32,517 nt of DNA from contig JAKSCL010000401.1 in NCBI GenBank assembly GCA_022360615.1, forward strand, positions 1-32,517, given 5' to 3'. Numbering within the stretch: the stretch's first letter is position 1; each line of letters starts with the position of its first letter. Under the pieces are notes generated by a model. The model saw only the letters and a list, made by a program, of their open reading frames with translations, was not told the origin of the DNA and did not search any database. Both the position numbers and the translations under genes were made by a program. Shown here in pieces: positions 17,926-26,248 of this stretch. The stretch comes from Hyphomicrobiales bacterium. Its GTDB lineage: Bacteria > Pseudomonadota > Alphaproteobacteria > Rhizobiales > JAKSCL01.

Positions 17926-19677
17926 CTAGCCCGACAGTTTAGCAGCTGCCGCAAGATCCATCCTTGCAAGCCGCTGCCGAGATTTTTCCAACGCTTCGCG
18001 GTTGTTCTGTTCGGCTCCCGGCATCTTCTTCACATCGGGATGCAAGAAAATCCGGCACCGTAACGCCGCCACACGCCCCGCAAGTTCCGGTTCCCAGGTT
18101 TCGATTTCGTTATCGTCTACCAGATGATCGAGATGCTCAAGCAACGAAATGGCCACGGGGACAAGCTTGTTTTCCAGGCAGAACTCCGCCTGATCGAGTT
18201 GCCAAAGCATTTGATCCCGCCGTCCCCGGATCTGGCCGAGAACTTGCGCAAGAAGTTTCAAGCCTTCATTGGCCCTGCCATTCGCCGCCAGGCTTCGGGC
18301 CTCACGAAGCGCGTTTGCACGGGGGTCGTCGCCCGACACCGCACCGCCGCCCTCGTCCGCCATCACCGTTTCAGCAATCCAGCGGCGCGCGCCGTCATCC
18401 GCAAAGGGCGTACCGTCTGCGAAGGTGAGGTCGACAAGACCGGGAAAGCGAGCAAGCAGAGCGCGCGTCATCGCGACGACCACGGCCTGAGCGGCGGCGT
18501 GGCTATCGCCGAGGGCGCCCAGTGTTGCCGCCGATCTGTGATTGCCCGTAAGCCAGCAAGGTGATGAAGCGACAACATTCTCGATTTCGGGAAGCGCTTC
18601 AGCATGCATGCCAGCGCTGAGCTTTCCCTCGACGCCATCGAGCTGCATCTTGTTCGGCGGCGGGATAAGCGTTTTTCCACCCTGATTCGCCGGAAGTTCC
18701 TTCAGTGAGGCAATGCCTGCGGCGCGGACCAAGAGATATGGCCGCGGATCGGCTATATCCTTGCGCCTCAGTGCTGAACCGAGACGTTTCATGGCGGTTT
18801 CGAGCTCTCTGGCCGCTTTCTCCAGATCGGCATCGCTTGCGTCGGCGGAAAGAGGAACGGTGGGCGCAGCCACCGTCGCCACCGGGGCGGGAGTTACCGA
18901 TGCTGCCGCACCATTCGCGGCAGGCGCTGCAGCGTCCGGAGCGTTGGGCGCCGGTGCCCCAGCAGCAGGATCCGTGGCCTTTTTCTGAGCCTGCTCCGCC
19001 TTCTTCCTTTCTTCTTCAGTCGCCTGTTTCGCGGCCTGTGCGTGCGGCCGCAGCGCGCGAACGAGTTCGCCCAGCGCAGCCTCGGTCTTCTCAAGCTTTG
19101 CAGAAAGGAGATCGTCGATCCCAAGCAGATAATCATTGGCCGCGATGACATAAGGCGCGTCAGACTTCGACGGCGTTGCTTCCGAGACCGGACCGGCAAG
19201 ACGCCCCACCAGCCATTCCATCGCCCCGACACGGCCGCGCTCCCGCCGGAGCGGCGGATGCATCTCAACCCAGAAATTGTCGATGAGGCCATGGATGATC
19301 CCCAGACCGACGGCAAGCCCCCTAAACGACTCCTCCCGGTGCAGACCGAAGGTCAACCATGTTGCGATCATCAAGTCCTTGGTCCGGTCTTCCAGGAGCT
19401 TAGACGCCATCTCGATGACATCGTTCCACCGGACGGCGTTCGGCCCCTCCGTTTCGATTTTGCGGAATTCGGCTTCGAGCGCATCGAAATCGGGATCGTC
19501 GCGGACGTCCTCACCGGCAACAGCATCGGAAGAAATCGGCGATGCGCCAATCGCGATGCGGGGATCGTCAAACGCGACCCCCTTCCCGGCGTCCTCTGTT
19601 TCACGCCCCGCGGCCCCATCCGCACCGCTTTCGGATGCAGAATTCCCCTGCTCCGCCCCGTCCGCCTGTGTTTCCAT
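17926..19677 (-). CDS. tssA: T6SS TssA (ImpA family)
   Basis: ImpA N-terminal domain (GEDVRDDPDFDALEAEF...WNDVIEMASKLLEDRTKDLMIATWLTFGL). ORF opens at 19776 but ATG 19677 (METQADG) is a plausible start. Confidence 0.9.
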   Translation of the reverse strand: METQADGAEQGNSASESGADGAAGRETEDAGKGVAFDDPRIAIGASPISSDAVAGEDVRDDPDFDALEAEFRKIETEGPNAVRWNDVIEMASKLLEDRTKDLMIATWLTFGLHREESFRGLAVGLGIIHGLIDNFWVEMHPPLRRERGRVGAMEWLVGRLAGPVSEATPSKSDAPYVIAANDYLLGIDDLLSAKLEKTEAALGELVRALRPHAQAAKQATEEERKKAEQAQKKATDPAAGAPAPNAPDAAAPAANGAAASVTPAPVATVAAPTVPLSADASDADLEKAARELETAMKRLGSALRRKDIADPRPYLLVRAAGIASLKELPANQGGKTLIPPPNKMQLDGVEGKLSAGMHAEALPEIENVVASSPCWLTGNHRSAATLGALGDSHAAAQAVVVAMTRALLARFPGLVDLTFADGTPFADDGARRWIAETVMADEGGGAVSGDDPRANALREARSLAANGRANEGLKLLAQVLGQIRGRRDQMLWQLDQAEFCLENKLVPVAISLLEHLDHLVDDNEIETWEPELAGRVAALRCRIFLHPDVKKMPGAEQNNREALEKSRQRLARMDLAAAAKLSG

Positions 19678-19777
19678 TCGCTGTTCCACGAGCCAATCCC
19701 GGTTTTCTCGCCAAACGGTCTGCTGAAGCGTCGTCAGGATCCTGGTTGACCAGGCAACTGAAGCCCATCCGCTCATC

Positions 19778-20170
19778 GAATATTAATCGTGTTTATCCCT
19801 CTGACATAATAATAAGACACTTCTATAAACTCTTTGTAATCCTGTTCAGTATAATGGCATCCGTTATGTTCACTTTCATCCGTAAAACGAGCATGTCAGC
19901 TTCGCTGTTGGCACGCTGAATTCAACAGGGATAGCCGACAATAAACACTGAACCGATGCGCCATCGTCAGAACTGTTTTCAAGGGATCAAGAGAGAGTTA
20001 GAAGGCGAAGTGAACAGACCAGGGGCTTGGTCGAACGACTCGGTCTGATCACGAATTCCGGGCTGTGGGTTACGTTACGTCATAGTGCTATCCGCGCGGG
20101 CGGAAAAGACACTGGTCAACCTTCCCGGCCTTGGCTACGACAACAACCCGCAGTAATGGGGCTCCGATCC
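19778..20170. promoter_or_regulatory. Divergent intergenic regulatory region between the T6SS operon and the partner-switching operon
   Basis: Gap of about 390 bp between divergent operons. The segment ~19780-19870 is clearly AT-richer than its surroundings, and an inverted repeat CTGTTG-N12-CAACAG lies at 19905-19928. No specific promoter consensus assigned. Confidence 0.55.
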
Positions 20171-20518
20171 ATGGCACTTACCATCAACGACGACTACGAC
20201 GGAGCGATCCTGATCGTCCGTCCCGCCGGAAGGCTCGATACGACGACAGCCAAGTCGCTCGAAACGCATCTGAGCAGCCATATCACCGACGGTCAGACAC
20301 AGATTGTCATCGACTTGGCTCAGGTTGACTACGTGAGCAGCTACGGCTTGCGCGTGATTCTTATCATTGCCAAGAAACTGATGCCGCACGGACAGGCTTT
20401 TGCGCTGTGCAACCTGTCGGAAAACGTCCATTCGGTTTTCGAGGTGAGCGGTTTCGGCAAAATCCTGAAGATCAAGCCGAGCCTTGGCGAAGCTGTCAGT
20501 GCAGTTTCGACTGTCTGA
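20171..20518 (+). CDS. STAS-domain anti-sigma factor antagonist (RsbV/SpoIIAA-like)
   Basis: Translation from ATG 20171: MALTINDDYDGAILIVRPAGRLDTTTAKSLE...IVIDLAQVDYVSSYGLRVILIIAKKLM, a canonical STAS pattern with candidate phospho-Ser in YVSSYGLR. Confidence 0.9.
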   Translation: MALTINDDYDGAILIVRPAGRLDTTTAKSLETHLSSHITDGQTQIVIDLAQVDYVSSYGLRVILIIAKKLMPHGQAFALCNLSENVHSVFEVSGFGKILKIKPSLGEAVSAVSTV

Positions 20519-20552
20519 ATGCGTAGACCGACAGTGACGGGGGCGTACGGTC

Positions 20553-20975
20553 ATGCATAGTACTGTGACCACCGAGCTGGAGATAAAAAGCTCGTTTGAA
20601 GAGATGGATCGGGTCGTCGACTTTGTCGACGATTTTTGCGTGCGGGAAAGCGTAAATGACGCAGTCCGCAACAAACTGCACCTTATCGCTGAAGAACTTG
20701 TGGTCAACGCGGTGATGCACGGTTATCCCGGGCGCGAAGATGGCTGGATCGCACTCCGGCTTCGCGAAATGGAAAAGGGTATCGAAATCACCTACCTGGA
20801 CGAGGCCGCGCCTTTCGACCCGCTCTCTGAAGCTATAGACCCGGATCTCGATGCTGGCCTTGAGGAGAAACGCGTTGGCGGCCTAGGGATATTCCTCATC
20901 CGGGAGTTCGCAGAAGACGCCCGTTATAAGCGGGCTGGAAATCGAAATACTCTTTCAATTGTGGTATGTACGTGA
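20553..20975 (+). CDS. RsbW/SpoIIAB-like anti-sigma serine kinase (HATPase_c)
   Basis: GHKL N-box HLIAEELVVNAVMHGY; C-terminal GGLGIFLIREFAEDARYKRAGNRNTLSIV; directly follows the STAS gene. Confidence 0.9.
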   Translation: MHSTVTTELEIKSSFEEMDRVVDFVDDFCVRESVNDAVRNKLHLIAEELVVNAVMHGYPGREDGWIALRLREMEKGIEITYLDEAAPFDPLSEAIDPDLDAGLEEKRVGGLGIFLIREFAEDARYKRAGNRNTLSIVVCT

Positions 20976-21012
20976 TCGCTTGAGGGAGTGGGAGTTCGGG
21001 AGCTGAGGGCCG

Positions 21013-22185
21013 GTGTTGGATGTAAAGGGCGAGCGGGGCAAGACGGGCGACAATACGCAGGATGGCCCACAGAACTTTTCAAACGAACAAGAAGCGGCGT
21101 CAAATGTTGCGCCGGTCTCCACGTCTGCGTCCTTCGCCCCGCAGGGCAATAATGTGCATGCCCCCGTTCAACGGGCCGCAGTCGACGCGGACGGGGCGGC
21201 GGCTGTACAACCAATCGGCGATCCGGCAAGGAGCAACGTTGGGCTGCCTCTTTTTGACCCGCCTGCGCAGGCTGTTTACACGCCCGAGGCCGATACTCCC
21301 AGCACCGCCACCAACAAAACGTCCAAACCCGCCCAACAAGGCGATACATCCGGTTTGTCAATAGGGCGGGTTCCTAGACCGCCCCGTACGCTTTTCGGCC
21401 GCAGCATCTTCCTGCGCCTTGTCATGCCGCTATCCCTGATCTTCCTGTTCAGCATGGGCGGGGCGGCGTTTTTGAACTTCACGAAGTTCGAGCAAACCTA
21501 TGTAACACTCGCCCATGAGCGCTATGACGATGCCGTCCGTGATCTGCGTTTCAGCATCGAGGAGAGTCTTGGGATCGGCCTGTCGCTCGGCGCCACACAA
21601 TCGACCCAAGTGGTGATTGACCGGACAGTCGAGCAATATAGCGGCGCTTTCGAACTGACCATCCTCGGTACCGATGGCGAAATCCTCTTTGGAACCCAGA
21701 ATGCGACCTTCGGCGATCTCCGTGACACCCAGGCTGGACGCGGCTTCATCGATCAACTTATCGCCGAAACAGCGGCTCAGGCCCGTATCGGGAAGTCCGT
21801 CACCGACAAGCGGTTCTTGAGCACAACCGTCATCAGAAATCCGCTGGGAGAGATCGAAGGCTATCTGGTCCTAGGGCACAACCGGTCCGAAGTGCAAGAC
21901 GTCATCACCCGGCTTGGCGACGTGCTTTGGCGCGGCGTGGCCGTTTTAAGCTTTGTTTTCGTTGTCATAATCGCAGTCACCGTTTTCTTTGCGATCCGGC
22001 CCATGGAGCGGCGGTTCGCTAAGGGCAGCGAGGCCCTCGCGCATTTGATCGAAACAGGCGATCTCGCGCCTGTCGACCCCATGGGTCGCAACGACGATCT
22101 GTCGATCGGCTTCTCACAGGCACGCTCCATTGAGCGGGAGCTGGCTGCAGCCGAAGCGCAAGTCATGACGGTCCAGGGGCGTTGA
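21013..22185 (+). CDS. Membrane sensor-like protein: disordered N-terminus, two TM segments flanking a predicted extracytoplasmic domain
   Basis: TM1 LRLVMPLSLIFLFSMGGAAFL, about 150 aa domain (RYDDAVRDLRFSIEESLGIGLSLG...), TM2 VLWRGVAVLSFVFVVIIAVTVFFAIRPMERR, short cytoplasmic tail. GTG start assumed. Confidence 0.7.
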   Translation: MLDVKGERGKTGDNTQDGPQNFSNEQEAASNVAPVSTSASFAPQGNNVHAPVQRAAVDADGAAAVQPIGDPARSNVGLPLFDPPAQAVYTPEADTPSTATNKTSKPAQQGDTSGLSIGRVPRPPRTLFGRSIFLRLVMPLSLIFLFSMGGAAFLNFTKFEQTYVTLAHERYDDAVRDLRFSIEESLGIGLSLGATQSTQVVIDRTVEQYSGAFELTILGTDGEILFGTQNATFGDLRDTQAGRGFIDQLIAETAAQARIGKSVTDKRFLSTTVIRNPLGEIEGYLVLGHNRSEVQDVITRLGDVLWRGVAVLSFVFVVIIAVTVFFAIRPMERRFAKGSEALAHLIETGDLAPVDPMGRNDDLSIGFSQARSIERELAAAEAQVMTVQGR

Positions 22186-22189
22186 TCAG

Positions 22190-24421
22190 ATGGCCCGCCC
22201 GCGATACGGCAATGCGGTGAGATGGCTGATCGGGCTTTTAACCCCGCTCGCGATCATACCGTTCTTCATTTTCACGCTTTTCTGCATTTGGGTCTTTGAG
22301 AGCGGTTTGCTGCCTGAGCAGGAGCTCAAGGCGACGACCGTTGGGACCGGCATTAAAGCCCGTGTCGAATACGCCGTTGAAGTCGGCATCCCGTTCAACG
22401 ATCTGCGCGCGATGACGGACTTCCTAGACGATACCCGGGCAGCCAGTCAGCAGATATCGTTCATCGCCGTCGCAACGACTAACGGCCGTATCCTTTATCA
22501 GTCGAGCAATCCGCCGAACGATCTCCGCCTTCTCGTCAACGACGCCATCGCGGTTAAGGAAACCGGCGAGACAAGCGCCCTCGATGAGGGCGCAAGCTGG
22601 GCGTCTAGGGTCGTCAACCGCACCTTGCGATTGTTCGGCTTCTCCGACCAGATCGTGCAACGCGATCTGTCGAGTCCGCGGATTGGCGATTATTACGTCA
22701 CGATCCTTCCGCTAATGGATGGCAACACCCAGCTTGGGCACCTCGCCGTCGGCGTGGGGGTGACGGTTCTTTCACGCGTCGTCGGCGATCTGATTTTCGA
22801 TACCGCAACTGTGGTGCTTGCCGCATTCGTGATCGCGGTCGAATTGATGATCCTCGTCGTGACGCTTCATCTGATCCGGCCGATCAAACTCTTGGCCGTG
22901 GTCGCAGAGAGGCTACGAAACCGCGATTTAAGCGCGCTTGTGCAGATCGACAGTTTTGGCGCGGTCGCGCGTACCGTTGATCTCCTGAATGTCTATGCAA
23001 CCTACGCGTTTGAGCGGCTGAAAGCCGTCTATGTGGGCATGCAGTCGCTGCCGGCCGGGCGCCGAAGGCGTGAAGCGCGCCTTTACCTGCGAGACCTTCT
23101 GCTGCGCTATGAGCTGCCGAACCGCGGGGTTCAGGATGGTCTGCAGTTGCCGGCCCTCACCTATATCCGCCTTCCGCTTTTTCTGTTCTTCCTTGCCGAG
23201 GCCCTTGTCAGACCGCTCCTCCCGGTTCTCATCAACGGGCTCGATTCAAGCGTTCTGCCGCTTTCAAAGGAGTTCGCCCTCGGCCTGCCCTTCGCCGCCT
23301 TCATGGCCGCCTCCATTTTCGGCGTGGTTTTCGGATCCTTTGCAGCCGACCGCATGGGACCGCGCAGCGTTCTGGTTTTCGGCGCCCTCTTTTCTGCGGC
23401 GGGGCTCGGCCTTCACGCCACTGCCACTAACATCGAAATAATGACCGTCTTCCGCTGTGCTTCGGGGCTTGGATATGGCCTCGTCTACGCGGCGGCACAG
23501 GTTTACGTTGTTGAAAATAGCGAACGGCGGCAACGCGCAAGCGGCTTTTCGGTATTCCTTGCAGCAGTTGTTGCTGCTGAGATTTGCGGGCCTGCGATCG
23601 GGGGTATCATTGCGGATCGTATCGGGTTTGCAGTCACCTTCGTCGTCGGCGCAGGGCTTCTCCTTCTTTCGCTGCTCTTCGTGCTTTTCCTGATCAGCCA
23701 CCGTCCCGACATCGAAGAAAAAATAAAGAGCGCGGCCCCGCGGCGGCTTAGCTACAGCGAGTATCGCGAAGGCGGCCGCGATATGATGATGAACGCCCGC
23801 TTTATGGTGCTTTGCATCCTTTATGCGGTCCCATCGAAGCTGATCCTGACGGGCGCGGTCTTTTTTCTCATCCCCCTGGCGGCGGAGCAATTCGGGGCAA
23901 ATGTCGCCGAAACCGGACGCATATTGATGCTTTACGGGATCATGATCGTGCTGACGGGACCGCTCTTTGCACGCTTTGCCGACAAGTACCACAGTTTCGG
24001 ATTGAACATCGCACTTGGCGGAGTTCTCTCGGGCATCGGACTTGTCACGGTTGTGTTCCTGCCCGGAATCGCCAGCCTCGCGATTGCGGTTGCCTTTATC
24101 GGGCTTGGACAAGCCATGTCCATCCCCTCACAACTTACCTATGCGCTTGAGGTCGCCGAAGCCGAAGCCGAAAAGCACGGGGCGGGCATGGTGCTTGGAA
24201 TTTTCCGTTTCGTGGAGCGGGTCGGAAGCCTCCTCGGTCCCGTTTTGGGCGCAGTACTGATCGGCATTGCGGGTATTACTGAGGCTTTGATGATCTTCGG
24301 CATCTACGCCATCGTCTCGGCCTGCCTCGCCAGTGCCTTCTTCCTTACCTTCGGACCAAAGGATGAAAACCGTGCGATTGAGGAACTTCTCACCGGAAAA
24401 CCGGCGTCGCAAAACGCCTAG
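22190..24421 (+). CDS. Sensor-like module (TM, extracytoplasmic domain, TM, HAMP-like linker) fused to an MFS transporter
   Basis: N-term TM LIGLLTPLAIIPFFIFTLFCIWVF, about 190 aa soluble region, TM AAFVIAVELMILVVTLHLIRPIKLLAVVAERLRNRDLS, then MFS-like multi-TM region with GSFAADRMGPRSVLVFGALFSAAGL and GPAIGGIIADRIG. Confidence 0.8.
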   Translation: MARPRYGNAVRWLIGLLTPLAIIPFFIFTLFCIWVFESGLLPEQELKATTVGTGIKARVEYAVEVGIPFNDLRAMTDFLDDTRAASQQISFIAVATTNGRILYQSSNPPNDLRLLVNDAIAVKETGETSALDEGASWASRVVNRTLRLFGFSDQIVQRDLSSPRIGDYYVTILPLMDGNTQLGHLAVGVGVTVLSRVVGDLIFDTATVVLAAFVIAVELMILVVTLHLIRPIKLLAVVAERLRNRDLSALVQIDSFGAVARTVDLLNVYATYAFERLKAVYVGMQSLPAGRRRREARLYLRDLLLRYELPNRGVQDGLQLPALTYIRLPLFLFFLAEALVRPLLPVLINGLDSSVLPLSKEFALGLPFAAFMAASIFGVVFGSFAADRMGPRSVLVFGALFSAAGLGLHATATNIEIMTVFRCASGLGYGLVYAAAQVYVVENSERRQRASGFSVFLAAVVAAEICGPAIGGIIADRIGFAVTFVVGAGLLLLSLLFVLFLISHRPDIEEKIKSAAPRRLSYSEYREGGRDMMMNARFMVLCILYAVPSKLILTGAVFFLIPLAAEQFGANVAETGRILMLYGIMIVLTGPLFARFADKYHSFGLNIALGGVLSGIGLVTVVFLPGIASLAIAVAFIGLGQAMSIPSQLTYALEVAEAEAEKHGAGMVLGIFRFVERVGSLLGPVLGAVLIGIAGITEALMIFGIYAIVSACLASAFFLTFGPKDENRAIEELLTGKPASQNA

Positions 24422-25448
24422 GCGATCCGTCCTATGCGCGCTTGTCTTTTCCGCTGCCTTCCTTGCCGGCCTCATGATAGCCGCGCCCTTTTCAAACGAC
24501 GCCCGCGCGGTGGAAAAGAATAAAACCTACACCATCTTCGCCGTCCTGTGGCGTGGCGAAACGGAAGTCGAAACAGGCTTCCGCGCTTATGTGCGTGAAC
24601 GGAATCTGCCATTCAACATTATTGTCCGCTCCGCTGACCAGGATGCGACCAGACTGCCGCAAATCATTGAGGAAATCAGAAAAACCAAACCGGACCTCAT
24701 CTATACCTGGGGGACTACGAACGCCACGACGGTCGTGGGCCGCATGGAAGAGATCGATCCGGAAAAGCATATCACTGACATCCCGGTCGTCTTCACCATG
24801 GTCTCCTTCCCGGAAGGCTCCCGCCTTATTACCGACCGGGCCTCTTCCGGGCGCAATATCACGGGCGTGAGCCATATCGTGCCGCTCGACACGCAAGTGA
24901 AGGCTATGGAAGCCTTCATGCCGATCGACCGCATCGCGGTGATCTACTCACCATCGGAACCAAACTCGGTTCTCAACGTGAATGAGTTGAGGGCCATGGC
25001 TGAAGAAGGGAACTTCAAGGTCTTCCCCTTCCCGGCGAGCCTCGACGAGGCAGGTAAGCCCAGCGCTGATGAGATCCCTTCACTCGTCGATGAAGCGGCA
25101 TCGATCGATCCGCAATTCCTCTATCTGGGTCCGGACTCCTTCATCGGACAGAACCACAAGCTGATCACGGCGGAGGCCAAGCGGGCGGGTATTGCCACCT
25201 TCACAGCCACCGAGGTCATGATCCGGGATTCAGAAGCGCTTTACGGTCTTGTGTCACCTTACCGCGACGTTGGCCGGCTAACGGCACGCAAAGCCGAACA
25301 GATTCTTCTTGAAGGCAAACATCCCTCGGAAATACCGGTTGAGACGCTTCAGCGCTTTTCTTACCAGATCAATATGCAGGTGGCGAAAAGGCTCGGGATC
25401 TATCCGGCGATGCCGCTTTTGAGCTACGCGGAAGTCCTGAACCAATGA
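24363..25448 (+). CDS. ABC transporter substrate-binding protein (ABC_sub_bind family)
   Basis: Signal-like N-terminus (RSVLCALVFSAAFLAGLMIAAPFSNDARA), then IIEEIRKTKPDLIYTWGTTNATTVV...ITDIPVVFTMVSFP...SGRNITGVSHIVPLDTQVKAMEAFMPIDRIAVIYSPSEPNS. Overlaps the MFS gene end; no permease or ATPase gene nearby. Confidence 0.85.
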   Translation: MKTVRLRNFSPENRRRKTPRRSVLCALVFSAAFLAGLMIAAPFSNDARAVEKNKTYTIFAVLWRGETEVETGFRAYVRERNLPFNIIVRSADQDATRLPQIIEEIRKTKPDLIYTWGTTNATTVVGRMEEIDPEKHITDIPVVFTMVSFPEGSRLITDRASSGRNITGVSHIVPLDTQVKAMEAFMPIDRIAVIYSPSEPNSVLNVNELRAMAEEGNFKVFPFPASLDEAGKPSADEIPSLVDEAASIDPQFLYLGPDSFIGQNHKLITAEAKRAGIATFTATEVMIRDSEALYGLVSPYRDVGRLTARKAEQILLEGKHPSEIPVETLQRFSYQINMQVAKRLGIYPAMPLLSYAEVLNQ

Positions 25449-26248
25449 GCGTTGAAAAGCTGCCTGAGGCGGCAACCGTGTTAACGGAACGGCAAGCGCC
25501 GCTCTGCCACCGCGGCGGCGACATTTCCTTTCGCGTCGCAAGTGAAGCGGATGTTGACGCCCTCGACCGGCTCAACATGGATGTGATATGCGCCCTTGGC
25601 GTCCCGGGACGCTTCATGCGTCAAGACCGGCCCTTCTTTTCCGGGCTTATCGGCTGCAAAGATGCCTGCATCTTCTTGGCGGAGCAAGCGGGCAAGCCCG
25701 CTGCTTACTCGATAGCCGCCCGGGCTTGCCCAGACATTCCAGCTTTCGGTGACAATGCTGCAAATGGCGGCGGATCACGTTCGACCGGACTCTTGTTTGG
25801 AACGGCCGTTGATCCGCCGTTACGTGGCCTTGGGCTTCAACGCCTTCTCATTGCGCTTCGCATGGCCAGCCTGCGACGGATCGGATGTCTGCGCATGCAG
25901 ACGACCGTTTCACCATTCAATGGGCCGTCGCTCGCCAATCTGATGGACACGGGTTTCAAGGTGATCGGCTTGAAGCGTATTCTTGACGGCCATTTCCGGT
26001 TTATCATGGACCGCCCAGACCTGCTTAACGGCATCACCGACATTGTCGAGAAGACATCCAAACAGAACGGGCGTGCCCGCCGGGTGCTCTGCAACGAGGA
26101 ATCCATTGACGGGCACAATGATCTTCTGGCGGCCGGTTGGCTCGGCCATGACTACGCCGGAGCATTTGAGACCGAGGTGATGGAGATTATTTATGTTCAG
26201 CAGGACATGGCGCTCCCTGCTGAGGCGATGACAAGGGAAGATGCGTGA
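25445..26248 (+). CDS. GNAT-family N-acetyltransferase
   Basis: GNAT motif A-like VDPPLRGLGLQRLLIALRMASLRRIGC...NLMDTGFKVIG; ATGA overlap with the upstream gene. Confidence 0.75.
   Translation: MSVEKLPEAATVLTERQAPLCHRGGDISFRVASEADVDALDRLNMDVICALGVPGRFMRQDRPFFSGLIGCKDACIFLAEQAGKPAAYSIAARACPDIPAFGDNAANGGGSRSTGLLFGTAVDPPLRGLGLQRLLIALRMASLRRIGCLRMQTTVSPFNGPSLANLMDTGFKVIGLKRILDGHFRFIMDRPDLLNGITDIVEKTSKQNGRARRVLCNEESIDGHNDLLAAGWLGHDYAGAFETEVMEIIYVQQDMALPAEAMTREDA

Noticed and set aside
19908-19925. Sigma-54-like site (TTGGCACG...) upstream of the STAS gene
   Set aside because: The -24-like part matches but the -12 GC element is missing at the correct spacing.
23264-24112. 282-aa minus-strand ORF
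   Set aside because: Antisense to the MFS domain; low-complexity charged sequence typical of an antisense read.
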